64,000 nucleotides of DNA, taken from contig OX359273.1 of the NCBI GenBank assembly GCA_947179155.2, forward strand, positions 41,748,523 to 41,812,522, read 5' to 3'. Every line of letters begins with the position of its first letter. The first letter of the stretch is position 1. The notes below the pieces were generated by a model that worked only from the letters and a program-made list of their open reading frames with translations, had not been told where the DNA came from and made no database searches. The stretch is from Hedera helix. Its lineage: Eukaryota > Streptophyta > Magnoliopsida > Apiales > Araliaceae. A program made the translations under genes and the position numbers. Positions 10,715 to 22,730 of this stretch are shown here, in pieces.

Positions 10715-11149
10715 GTAAAAAAATTAGAAAATGATATATCATGCAATTTTTTTTTGGTCCATGGGGCCAAAGCCCAAAAGAAACAAAACAAAATTATATC
10801 GGAATAATTAATTATGATATATATGTTGATTTTTGATGTGAATTACGGTGGGTCAATTTTATAATTTTATCAATTTTTGTGTATTAATAGATTGTACTTC
10901 GGAACCAAAATTTAATTTTTAAAAAGCTTTAATTTATGAGGAAAACATGAGAAAATGAAAACAAAGCCGGAAAGATGCATAAATTCATAATCTCCTAAAT
11001 TATTCGATTTTTTTAGAACTAAGGTTTGCATAAGGTAGTCTACATATATATTTTTTTACCATCTTTATCCCAATATTAAATTCAAAAATTAATTATTGAA
11101 TATGAAGAATATTATTAAAAAAAAAAATCAAAGTGTATCCCGTTCAAAG
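10715..11149 (+). repeat. Right copy of about 435 bp direct repeat flanking the MULE
   Basis: Begins at the first base after the MULE right terminus and matches 3407-3847. Differences include a shorter poly-T, CATGG without the TAGAA in front, and single substitutions. It ends in CCCGTTCAAAG and then continues into unique sequence. Confidence 0.85.
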
Positions 11150-11289
11150 CTTAATATTTCAATAAAATAATTAAAAACTTATTTTTTAAAATTAATTATT
11201 ATGTTGCATCATAAAATTCATTACTACCAATAGTTAGTTTTTTTGTTATTATTTTATTTTTTCCGACTTCATTTTCCCTCGTAATTCTC

Positions 11290-11768
11290 TTCTCCCTAGC
11301 TTGTTCACAATCTCACAGGCACGCAGTTGGGGGTAATGAAGTAAATTACTCGATTGTCTTCTTTCGCTCTCTGTAATGAGACTGGGGGTTTAAAGCTCGA
11401 ATATTTACAACCCTTCTTCAATTCAATTCACAGCCCACTTTTGCTTTTGGGCCTCTTTCTCTCTCCTCCAGTGGCTAATTTCTGGTTCTCTCCTTCCATC
11501 ATCATAATTATCACTGGTACCTCCATAAACCCTAACCCTCCATTGTTATCTTTTCCCCCAATTTTTCCATTGATCTGGGATCTCTTTTATTGTTTTTTCT
11601 TTATTCGTGGCTGCCCAAAACATTATATACTGTAAATTCAGTTCTATTCGGTGATTATTAATTCTATTTGTTGATTGATTTTCTCAATTATATACAGTTG
11701 GTAGATATAAGTTTTGACAAAGATTAGATTTTGATTCTTCGACGAAGAAGAAACGCAGGGCTTTCAAG
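11290..11768 (+). promoter_or_regulatory. Probable promoter and 5' leader exon(s) of the JMJ24 gene
   Basis: Pyrimidine-rich leader-like sequence is followed by a candidate noncoding exon. An acceptor at TATACAG (to 11697) and a donor at TTTCAAG|GTACG (11768) would pair with the acceptor CATGCAG before 15035. This predicts a 5'-UTR intron of about 3.3 kb. Inferred from splice consensus only; there is no transcript support. Confidence 0.45.
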
Positions 11769-12044
11769 GTACGTTTTATTTCAAAAAAGTTCGTTATCTT
11801 TTTTTCTTTTGTTTTTATTTCTTGATTATAGACCATTGTGTTGTTTTTTGAACATTTTCTAGTTCATGTAGGTTTCTCAAAATGTTATTTATTTGATGTA
11901 CTTTATGCCTAATGTGTTAGTATACACATTAAATTAGATATCCTAAATTGCAATTTGAGTACTTATTTTTCTTTAGGCTTACTTATTTACAGTTGTTGTT
12001 GGGAGTCTTGGGGCTTGAAAATGCTTTAAAAAATAAGAACTTGG

Positions 12045-12047
<3 letters not shown>

Positions 12048-12089
<42 letters not shown>
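12048..12089. repeat. (TA)n microsatellite, left border of fold-back element A
   Basis: Uninterrupted TA repeat of about 40 bp ending where the element's terminal GGGGAATGATCC begins. Confidence 0.95.
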
Positions 12090-12092
<3 letters not shown>

Positions 12093-14116
12093 GAATGATC
12101 CATAGCAAGCGTTTGCTATATCTACTGTTTCAGCAAATGCATCTAGAACCGTTGAAATAATAATCTAATGATTTAAAGAAATTCCATCCCGCTACTTAAG
12201 TTAACCGGTGGTATAAAAATAAAATAAAATTTAGTCTACCCGCTATCTAAGTTAACGGGTAGGATAGGAGAGAAAAAAAAAATTAGTTCACCCCGCTACC
12301 TTAGTTAGCGGGTAGGATATGAATAAAAAAAAATAATTTTTTTTTAGCTCCCACCCGCTAACTAAGATGCTGGGTGGTGAAGTAAAAAAATAAATAGAAA
12401 CATGCATAACGGATAAGAGAAAAAAAAATTAAAATTCTCTCACCCGCTAACTAAGATGTCGGGTGGGATAAAAAAAATATTCAAAAAAAAGTACTTGCAT
12501 AAATAAAATAATAATAAAAAAAAAACCTCCCACCCGCTAACTAATTTAACGGGTGGCATAAAAAAAAATTCAACTAAGCAACATTTGAGTTTAACATGTA
12601 TGCATGTATGATGTTAACGAGTGACTCTTTTTTTTTTTTTTTTAACAAACATTTGAATTATGTATGTATGCATGTATGATGTTGCTTGGTTGAATCGACG
12701 AGGGGGAAAAAAAATAAATTAGCTCCCATAAAAAAAGAAACTCAATCAAGTAACATCATGCATACATACATAACTCAAATGTTTGTAAAAAAAAATAAAA
12801 AAAATTAACTCCCACCCGTTAACTAAGTTAACGGATGGCATAAAAAAAACTCAACCAACCAACATCATACATGCATACATACATAACTCAAATGTTTGTA
12901 AAAAATCTTTTTAAGCCACCCGTTAACATCATATATGCATACATGTTAAACTCAAATTTTGCTTAGTTGATTTTTTTTTTATGCCACCCGTTAACATAGT
13001 TAGCGGGTCAGAGGTTTTTTTTTTTGAGTCGGAGGTTTTTTTTTTTTTTTTGCTTCTTGTTGATTCATAAATGTATTTTTTTTTAATATTTTTTTTATCC
13101 CACCCGGCATCTTAGTTAGCGATTGAGAGAATTTTAATTTTTTTTTTCTCTTATCCATTATGCATGTTTCAAAGTATATGTATGAATCAACAACAAACAA
13201 AAAAAAAAAAATCTCCCACCCGCTAACTACGTTAACAGGTGGCATAAAAAAAAATTCAACTAACAACATTTGAGTTTAATATGTATGCATGTATAATGTT
13301 AACAGGTGGCTTAAAAAGATTTTTTTACAAATATTTGAGTTATGTATGTATGCATGTATGATGTTTCTTGGTTGAGTTTTTTTTTTATGCCACCCGTTAA
13401 CTTAACGGGTGGGAGCTAATTTTTTTTTTTTTTACAAACATTTGAGTTATGTATGTATACATGTATGATGTTGCTTGATTGAATTTTTTTTTATGGGAGC
13501 TATTTTTTTTTTCCTTGTTGTTGATTCAACCAAGCAACATCATACATGCATACATACATAACTCAAATGTTTGTTAAAAAAGAAAAAGAAAAAGTCACTC
13601 GTTAACATCATACATGCATACATGTTAAACTCAAATGTTGTTTAGTTGAATTTTTTTTTATGCCACCCGTTAACTTAGTTAGCGAGTGGGAGGTTTTTTT
13701 TTTTTTTTTTTTGCTTTATGCATGTACTTTTTTTTGAATATTTTTTTATCCCACCTGACATCTTAGTTAGCGGGTGAGAGAATTTTAATTTTTTTTTCTT
13801 TTATCCGTTATGCATGTTTCTATTTATTTTTTTACTTCACCACCCAGCATCTTAGTTAGCGGGTGGGAGCTAATTTTTTTTATTTTTTTTTATTCATATC
13901 TTACCCGCTAACTAAGGTAGCGGGGTGAACTAATTTTTTTTTTCTCTCTCCCATCCTACGTTAACTTAGATAGCGGGTAGACTAATTTTTTTTATTCCAC
14001 CCGTTAACTTAGGTAGTGGGGTGAAATTTCTTTAAGTCATTAGATTATTATTTTAACGGTTCTAGATGTATTTGCTGAAACAGTAGATATAACAAACGCT
14101 TGCTATGGATCATTCC

Positions 14117-14118
<2 letters not shown>
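12090..14118. mobile_element. Fold-back element A, about 2.0 kb long inverted repeat between TA microsatellites
   Basis: The left end reads GGGGAATGATCCATAGCAAG; the complement of the right end (14099-14118) is the same. The first 90 or so bases on each side are near-identical inverted repeats, through AACAGTAGATAT and the AACGGTTCTAGATG block. The interior is built from repeated modules: local palindromes like CCACCCGTTAACTTAACGGG, A/T homopolymers and ATGTATGCATGTATGATGTT blocks in both orientations. The whole element can fold on itself. It has no coding capacity and lies in the predicted 5'-UTR intron of JMJ24. Flanking TA repeats hide any target duplication. Confidence 0.88.

Positions 14119-14147
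<29 letters not shown>
14119..14147. repeat. (TA)n microsatellite separating elements A and B
   Basis: A TA tract of about 28 bp is the only sequence between the right terminus of element A and the left terminus of element B. Confidence 0.95.
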
Positions 14148-14150
<3 letters not shown>

Positions 14151-14582
14151 AAATGAATGATTCATAACAAGGACGTGCTATGAATCAAAAATGGACAAAC
14201 ACCATCATTTGCGTCCAATACAGGAACCAACGATCGAGATTAGAAATGAAAAATTCACGTTTGTTACTAAGGGCTGTAGCACAAAATGTACTTCTAAGTA
14301 ATTACCCTATAGATCCTATATTTATCTATATGAAGAAGAAATATGTAATGAAGGGGATTCTTTTTTGTACAAATGGTACTTCGAATTTGGAACGAGCATG
14401 AATAAATTAATAATGCTTCTTATCTTTTGAGTTGTTCTACCGGATCGATCGCTCAAGATCTTTGGTCTCTACCCGAAAGGATCACTTCTTATGGACTCAT
14501 TGAGAGTAATTCTGATAGACGGATAGGAAATCTAATTCAAAATGTAATTAGTAGTTGTTTAAAGGTTAGAAGAACCTTTATA

Positions 14583-14631
<49 letters not shown>

Positions 14632-14843
14632 GACTCACGCTAATCTCTGGCCGTTCACATTCAATATTAGATTGAATGGATAATTTACTTCTATAGATAT
14701 AGAAAAGGGGCAAAAAGAGTAGGCAAATAGTAGCGGACGTGAATTTTTTAGTTCTAATTTCGGCCGTTGGTTCCTGTATTGGACCCAAATGATGGTGTTT
14801 GCCCATTTTTGATCCATAGCAAGTACGTGTTATGGATTATTTC

Positions 14844-14845
<2 letters not shown>
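14148..14845. mobile_element. TIR element B carrying plastid DNA, between TA microsatellites
   Basis: Terminal inverted repeats of about 115-122 bp: left 14148-14269, right about 14729-14845, roughly 85 percent identical. Both contain CCAATACAGGAACCAACG and AAAAATTCACGT. The ends (left GGGAAATGAATGATTCATAA, right complement GGGAAATAATCCATAACA) match the terminal style of the other fold-back elements here. The inside is a ycf2-derived block plus an internal TA tract at about 14585-14620. No transposase is encoded. Confidence 0.87.
14270..14510 (+). pseudogene. ycf2: Plastid ycf2 fragment (nuclear plastid insertion) inside element B
   Basis: Conceptual translation of the + strand gives AVAQNVLLSNYPIDPIFIYM, then after a frame change FCTNGTSNLERA-type sequence, then GSIAQDLWSLPERITSYGLI and ESNSD. 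These match the order of a stretch in the C-terminal third of plastid Ycf2 (AVAQNVLLSNCPIDP, then SAGSVAQDLWSLPG, then ITSYGLVENDSD). An internal deletion follows WSLP, and there are several frame breaks. Identified from memory of the Ycf2 sequence, so a database comparison should confirm it. Confidence 0.85.
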
Positions 14846-14892
<47 letters not shown>

Positions 14893-14895
14893 TAT
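14846..14895. repeat. (TA)n microsatellite, right border of element B
   Basis: TA-rich tract of about 50 bp with a single CACA interruption near its right end. Confidence 0.92.
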
Positions 14896-15088
14896 ATAAC
14901 ACAGTTGTTATCATTTATGGTTTTGCTTTATGAGCAATGGTAATTGATATATACCCCAATAATAGTGAGAAGTTGAACTTTTTCTTACTGTTAATTGTTA
15001 TGGTTTCTGGTATATTGGATTACTTTCATGCAGGTTGATACTGGCATATGGTTCTGTATATATTAGTTTTCATTATTACATAGCGATA

Positions 15089-18000
15089 ATGGATAATCCT
15101 CGATCAACCTCCGGCAATGGCGATGATAATTCTGGGATTCCTGATGATTTGCGGTGTAAAAGGTCAGATGGAAAGCAATGGAGATGCACTGCCCTGTCCA
15201 TGCCAGACAAAACAGTATGTGAAAAGCACTACATTCAGGCTAAGAAGAGGGCTGCAAATTCTGCCCTGAGGGCCAGTATGAAGAAAGCTAAAAGAAAATC
15301 TTTAGGTGAAAGCGATATCTATTTGGAGAGTAAGAGTGATGATATGGATTCACCACTTGTTAGTTCAAAAGTTGGTGATTACCCTGTCTCAGTCTCTGGG
15401 AAGAAGTATAAGGAAAAGGTATTAAAGAGTCGGGTTAGTCATTCGCCTGAAACACCTTCTATGAGGAATTTGTCTGTTCACAATTCTTTAAAGTCAAATG
15501 ATGATCTTGAAATGGATGTTGAACAGTATGAAGAGAATTTTAGGGCATACAATACACCACCCCTTTCAGCTGTGGAGTCATCTAAAAGTAGATCACAAAA
15601 GAACTTTGATGGTAGTCCTATGGTGGTAAGTTGAACTGTGACTCTCTATCATAAACTTGTGTTTGTTTTATCCTTGTTATTATCATTATTGCTGTCATAT
15701 GGATGATAAGAGCACTATAAGGGTGAAATGGAGTCTACAACTATTTTAGTTAATGAGTGGCTACGATAAATATTTTTTCACGAAAATTTATATCCATAGT
15801 GATAGTGGATGGGGAAGGGGGAAGAAAAAGAAGTAACAGTTGTGTGCTTCTAAGCAGAGGACTACATGTGACATGTCTACTTACAAAAAATGATCTCATT
15901 CCATTCTTAAGTTTCTGTTATTGTTTCTAACCTTGTGTTTGTTAGGGGTAGGATGCATGTCTCTTTGTTTTCATGGGGGAATCTTCACTGGAAACTTTCC
16001 TTTGACTGTCTACCACATAATCAAATTGCTGGATACTCTTAGAGACAACTTTACATCAGCTTATCTCCATGTTCCTAATGTCAAAATGAGATAAGAATTG
16101 TGTATTAATCTCTATTTACAGATTTACTAGCTTGATGTGCTTAGAATTCAGTGAGACTAGTCTGTTCTCTGTTCATTCCCCCAATCCCAACCCAAGTATG
16201 AAATGCGCACTTACCAAATTGACGTTAAGAAATAAAAGGAAATATGGGGAAGATTGGGGATTGGGAGACTGTTCATTGACAATGCTCTAAATGGGACATG
16301 GTGTGATTGGATAACTTACAGGTAGTCAGGTCTGATTAGCTCACATCCGGTAAAACCATATGTGGGCTTTAAAAATTTGTGATCGAGAAAACATATATAA
16401 TTATATAAAAATCATGGAACTCGTGTTAACTTATAATTCAAGATTAAGATAGAAATGATTTTCCTAAGACTATGGTTTGAGTCTATGGATGAGCGGTCAG
16501 TTTCTGCAAAATTAGGTTTGAATTATGGTGTGATAGTCTAGCCAAGCTCACTGCCTGGCTTGACTGCCAGCTGTAGTATCCTCCAAGCACCCCATACATT
16601 GGTTGGACTTGGAATTTCCTATGAAAGGATGACAATTAGTTATCAGATTGCAAGTTCATGTGGACTTTAAATCTATTGGTGGGCCTAAAAATTGGCATGC
16701 CAGCATTCTGGGATACTTTCCTCTAAATAATCAGTATTTCTCCTTGCCTAAATGAGCATTTCTCTTTTCAGGGGTCCTCTGATGGAACCTCAGATTCTTC
16801 TGATGATACTGGTGGGCAAACTTGCCATCAGTGCCGGCAGAATGGCAGAGAAGTTGTCTGGTGCCTCAAATGTGATAGGAGAGGATACTGTGACAGTTGC
16901 GTCTCTACTTGGTGAGATATTCTATTATCTGGAATAGAACATACTTCCCTACATCTTGGTGACATTGGCTTCTCCATCTATTAGGTATTCTGATATTCCT
17001 TTGGAAGAGATCCAGAGTGTTTGTCCTGCATGTCGTGGTACTTGTAATTGCAAGGCTTGCTTAAAGAGCGATAATTTAATCAAGGTATATGTATTTACTA
17101 GCGGTCGTGTTAGATATATTTAACTTTGAATATACAACTTTAATTTCGTTTTATAAGTTTTTGTATTATAACTTAGATGATCATAACTGTTCTAAGTTAC
17201 AGGTGAAGATACGTGAGATACCTGTCAAAGAGAAGTTGGAGTATCTATATTCTCTCTTATCTTCGGTGCTTCCTGTAGTTAAGCGGATACACCTTGAGCA
17301 GTGTTTTGAGGTGGAACTTGAAAGAAGGCTTCGAGGTGAAATGCTTCTGATGTTCTAATTGCACATTGGGGTGTTAGTTTTATATGTTACCATGATTTGA
17401 CTATCTTAGTACTTGTCTCCAGGAAATGAAATAGATCTCGCCAGGATGAAATTGAGTGCAGATGAGCAGATGTGTTGGTACTGTCAACAACTAATAAGTT
17501 TCTAGATGTATATATTAAAGGGATTTATTCTTTACGAGCTACCAGCTCATGGGATTTACTTGTAGGATAATGTTTTTCATAATCATTTTATTAAAGTAAT
17601 TGGTATTTCCCTTGTTTGTATTTGAGGAAGTTGAAGGAAAAGTACATCCGTGGTCCACTTCTAGTCAAATTTAATGAATTATACTATTCTGGAGCGTCTT
17701 GTGTGCAAATGACATTTATCTTGATGTTCTCTTGCAGCGATCTCTGTAGGATACCTATTATTGATTATCATTGGCACTGCATGAATTGCTCATATGATAT
17801 ATGCCTTAACTGCTGCCAAGATCTTAGAACTGTATCCACACTTGATGCCAAAGTAAAGGTGGAATGTGATATTACTCGGAGAAATGATGAGAAAGAAACC
17901 ATGTCAGAGCAATTGAAACCTTCCAAACTTAAACTTTTGGATAAGTTTTCCGGTTGGAGAGCCAATAGAGATGGCAGTATTCCATGCCCCCCAAAGGACT

Positions 18001-21000
18001 ATGGAGGCTGTGATTGCTCATCTCTAACTCTAAAACGCATCTTTAAGATGAATTGGGTTGCGAAATTAGTGAAAAATGTTGAGGAAATGGTTAATGGATG
18101 TAAGGTATATGATGCTGTTAGTCCACAGAAGGCTGGGTTTAACTTCAAACTTTGCCAATTTGCATATCGAGAAGATGGCGATGATAACTATTTGTACTGT
18201 ACATCTTCTGAAGATATTAGAGCAGAAGGGATTGGGGACTTCAGAAAGCACTGGATCAAGGGTGAGCCTGTTATTGTAAAGGAGGTTATGGATATCTCGT
18301 CAATGTCGAACTGGGATCCAATGGTTATATGGAGAGGAATTCGAGAGACGGTAGAAGAGAAGATGAAAGATGATAACAGAAATGTGAAGGCTCTAGATTG
18401 CTTAGAGTGGTCTGAGGTAGGTTTCAACAAATCTGAGCTCCCAGTGCATATGGTAGATAATACCGTTCTGCTACAGTTTATAGCTGTATAGGGTTCATCT
18501 GCTACCTCTTAAGTTTCCTTTTTCAAACATATGGTTTACCAGTTTATTATCATCTTATTTCTCTGATTATGTTTTATTTCGTGTCGTGATTCCAGATTGA
18601 TATTGAACTTGGTCAGTTCATCAAAGGATACTCCGAGGGTCGAGTCCATGAAAATGGTTGGCCAGAGATGTTAAAGTTAAAGAATTGGCCTTCTCCCAGT
18701 GCTTTTGAAGAGTTCTTATTGAACCAAAGACCTGAAATTATCAACAAACTACCTTTGCTAGAGTATATCCATTCCAAGTGGGGTCTTCTAAATGTTGCTG
18801 CAAAACTGCCGCATTATTCATTGCAGAATGATGTAGGGCCTAAAGTTTTCATATCTTATGGAACACATGAGGAACTTGGTCGAGGTGATTCTGTGAACAA
18901 TCTCCATTTCAATATGCGTGATATGGTGAGCTCCTTGTACTCCACTCTCAGCGTTTTCCCGTATTTTTTAAGTGTTGTCCTCCTGTAACTATTATGCGAT
19001 ATTGTGTAACAACTGATTTTTTTTAATTATAAGTTTGGTTCTATTATTTTGTCTATTGTCCCTCTTCAATCTCTTGGAAACTGGAAAAGGCAATTAGAGA
19101 AGGAATGGTGCGTCATATATTTCTTTTCTGGAAAATAAATGTAAATTCTAATATTCTATATGAGGTGTCTACCCATAAACCAACTTATGATATTGAATAT
19201 TTAACTATATAAATTATACAGGTTATACTTTCATAAATGATTTCAACGCGCCATTACTAACAAAGTATACAATTTAAGGAGCTGAGTTTTTGTAGTACAT
19301 TAAAGGGTATCTGTCGTTTATGTTCTTGAATTGGTCAAAAAAATTTGCTTATTGGGTCATTGGGGTTAAGTTTTTGTTTACTTCTTACAAATGTTAACCT
19401 GGTTTAATTTGTCAACTTGTTGGAATTCAACCCTTAAATATTTTCTTTGCACCAAAGTGCTCTTAGGAATGTTCATCTGTTTATTTTCGTCCTATTGATT
19501 CAAAGCTGGCTTTTGTACTATGACAATGATTTCAGTTAGCACTTCCTGAATAATTTTCAGGTATACCTACTGGTGCATACATGTGAAGTGAAGATAAAGG
19601 GTTGGCAAAAATCAAAGATTGAGAAGATACAAAATGTCTTTGAGGAATCTGAGGCACATAAATTGCCAAAAGATCAACTAGTTAGTTTAAACAATGATAC
19701 ATCACCCAAATTATCAGTTGGGGAACATGCAAAACAAGATGAGCATGAAGGCAGTTTAGATTCAACTAAGGACGAGAGAATGGATGATATTGTTACTTCT
19801 ATGGCTGAAAAGAAAACCGTTACTTCTGAAGACTTAAATGGTGCTAGTGGGGACACATGTGAAAAGAGTTGTCCTGGAGCTCTTTGGGATGTCTTCCGCC
19901 GACAGGATGTTCCTAAGCTGATTGAGTATTTGAAAATTCACTGGAAGGAATTTGGGAAACCTAATGATTTGATAGATGATTCTGTAGGTTGATTGCTCCT
20001 TTAATTGTAGAATTATTAAGTTGATTCTATGACGTTGTTTTGTTGCGCATTGCTGACTCCATTCTTTGGATCTCAGGTGCCACGTCCTCTTTATGATGGT
20101 TTGATATTCCTGAGCAGTTATCATAAAAGAAAATTGAAGGAAGAATTAGGTATGTAAATTATTTATTGAGTTCTGGAGGATGCAGTAGCCCTATATACTC
20201 CTGGAAGCAACATAGTTATAAGAAAATCTATACACTTCCTGCCAAGGGCTACAAAAACTACCTTGACATGAAGTCATAAAAAGAATCCGAAAAACAGCAA
20301 AGGCCCAGAAAACTCTTCCTTAACTCTTAAAAGCATCATGTCAACATTATTGATACCATTACTTGTCTCCACTGTGGATATTAACTGTAAGAATCATTCC
20401 CTAAGAAGCTATTCTCGGCGACCTTGAAAGGAGCCTCCTCCAAACAGTTTCAAACCCCACCGTCAACCTCCTAGCAGCAGCCCATTAAATGTTGACAGCA
20501 CCTCCACACCTCTCTCTCTCCCCCCCCCACCCCCACATCAACCCTCGCGGAGAAATACAAATCCTTTTCTACCCTGCTAGTTATTCTCAATTTTTTGTGC
20601 TAGCAGTTTTAGATTGTTTGGAACATGTTATGCTGACTATTCACATGATCTTACCACTTGAGTTTCTTATTCTACTGACCCTTCCCTCCTCTCTTATATT
20701 CATCTGAATGATTGGAAGTGTCAAAGTTTCATTCTTTTAATATTTTTGTAAATGATGTTTTATAAACCGAGAATATGCAAAATTATTCTTTTCTTCTTAA
20801 AAAGTAGAAAGTGACTTGTTGATGTTGGATGACTGTTTCAATTTAAAACAATTCTAAGCATCCCATAGTTAAACTGGTAGCTGTGATGCACCTATCTATT
20901 GGCCCCAAGTACAAACGCTCTGCTACATTCATGACTAAAATAGTGTTAATTTGAAAAATTACTCATCTAAAATAACCAGAATATTATTAATTTGGAAAGT

Positions 21001-22730
21001 ACATTTCTGTTTAAAGTTTTTTTGGCCTATTTTGGTAATATGTTTATGTAGTGATCTTTGGTCTTGTGCGGTTGTGCCCATGTATAAATTAGATATACTG
21101 GATATTTGCTAATGCTCAAGTACAATCACTACCTTCTTTTTCAGGAGTAGAGCCATGGTCGTTTGAGCAGCATTTAGGGCAAGCTGTATTCCTCCCTGCA
21201 GGATGTCCTTTTCAAGTGAGGAATCTTCAGGTTCGTCCATTGTGATTAGTAAACTTCGGGATACATCTTGATTCTTGCGAAAAGATTCTCTAACATATAA
21301 AGAAACTTAAAAAACAGAAGTTTATGGTTGCATATCCTTACTCAAGTTGTCAGGATACTGGATAAATTTATGTGATGGAATTTTTTTTTATGTCATCCGT
21401 TGTCAGACTTGCAAGCAAATATTATGTCAAGGATTGATTGTATTCTACCCTAGTGCATTCCCTTGGGGGTCACTATTTAATATTACTTGTGTTTTCTCTT
21501 TTCCCTCCCTGGTATAAGTTCAAAGGATACAATACATTATGCTAGTTTTGCTTTAAATGGTAGTAGCTTTGTCAACTGTGTTTATAGGCTTCTTTTATGC
21601 AACCATTCTATTCTTTTATTTGGGTGATTCATTATGTTGGCTTCCATATCTAAAAACATGTTCTTTAAGAATTTGTCAGCATTGGGCCTTGACACCTCAT
21701 TGAAGTAAATCTCCATGATACAACATGAACCTAAAGCCATGGATGGCTAGGATGCTTGATACACTTTTATACATTCTAGAACTGATATGGCCTAAAATAC
21801 TTATCCAATTACTTGCTCATTCAATTTGCACAAGATAGGTATCTTAGGGTTTGGATTTTGGGTTCAAAGCTTCTCTGCAATAATTAAATATCTTAAGCCA
21901 AGTAATGAGAAAAGTTATCACTTACTAATAACAAAAAAGGAAGCAAAAGCCTAAAGTGTCAAAAACTAAACATTTGTAAGAAATTTATTGTATTACATTT
22001 CTATTGATATATATATTTTTCTCATTTTGCAGTCTACAGTTCAATTAGGCCTTGATTTTCTCTCTCCTGAAAGTCTTGAGCAGGCTGTAAGATTGGCTGA
22101 AGAAATCCGTGGTCTTCCAAATGACCATAATGCTAAGCTGCAGATATTGGAGGTAAGGCAAATGATATTTTAACGTTTGTCCAGTGGCCTCTTATTGTTT
22201 CTCTTTCTATCATCTCTTCCCCACCCCATGTCAATTATGTTCTTAGTTTATCTGGCTATTGATGCAGGTGGGTAAGATCTCACTGTATGCAGCTAGTTCA
22301 GCAATCAAAGAAGTACGAAAATTGGTGCTTGATCCAAAGTAAGTAAATTAGAGTTCTCTCTGTAGTTTTGACCTGTGGTCTTGTGACATATGGGTCGGCT
22401 GCCTCGCAATCAGGTGTTACAAATATAGTTAGAAATCTGATAGCTTCTTAATAATTGCTGGAATGCAATCCCCAGCTTTGCAAGCTATACTTTTGAATTA
22501 GTCAAGAAAAGCGTATGCCATGATTTCTAATTATGTTTCATTATTGTTTGATTTTATATGTATATATTAAAGATAGTTGTTTGATTGTAGCTTCGCGTTT
22601 GTGAGTTTTTGTTTTAATTTTGTGCCGCAGGCTTGGGGCCGAGTTGGGATTTGAGGATCCTAACCTGACTGCATTGGTTTCTGAGAATTTGGAGAAGATG
22701 ATTAAGCAAAGACGGATAGCATGCGTTTGA
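15089..22730 (+). CDS. JMJ24: JMJ24-like JmjC protein with WRC and RING-like domains
   Basis: Thirteen coding exons: 15089-15625, 16772-16911, 16985-17084, 17203-17335, 17423-17477, 17738-18416, 18596-18925, 19561-19983, 20077-20149, 21145-21230, 22033-22152, 22268-22338, 22631-22730 (TGA); 948 aa against about 930 for Arabidopsis JMJ24. The order is a WRC domain (DDLRCKRSDGKQWRCTAL, about residues 19-60), a RING-like zinc region (CHQCRQNGREVVWCLKC, then CPACRGTCNCKACL), a second Cys cluster (MCCDLCRIPIIDYHWHC), then JmjC. The expected Fe-binding H-x-D is HFN (NNLHFNMRDMV), and the distal His of GCPH is Phe (GCPFQVRNLQ), so demethylase activity is unlikely. Arabidopsis JMJ24 is described as a non-canonical JmjC protein acting as a RING E3 ligase towards CMT3 that opposes silencing. 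The ATG at 15089 starts the family's conserved N terminus; an in-frame ATG at 15035 lies in leader sequence. Confidence 0.95.

Noticed and set aside
3407..11149. The 435 bp direct repeats as LTRs of a retrotransposon with the MULE region as its interior
   Set aside because: They lack TG...CA ends, no gag-pol or primer-binding site lies next to them, and the interior ends exactly in MULE inverted repeats with a FAR1 transposase.
11948..12160. Open frames running through the TA microsatellites (also near 14427-14806 and 25364-25582)
   Set aside because: Repeating YI codons come from the (TA)n tracts; there are no conserved flanks or splice context.
13000..13269. Lysine- and phenylalanine-rich frames inside fold-back element A
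   Set aside because: They are translations of A/T homopolymers in a palindromic non-coding element.
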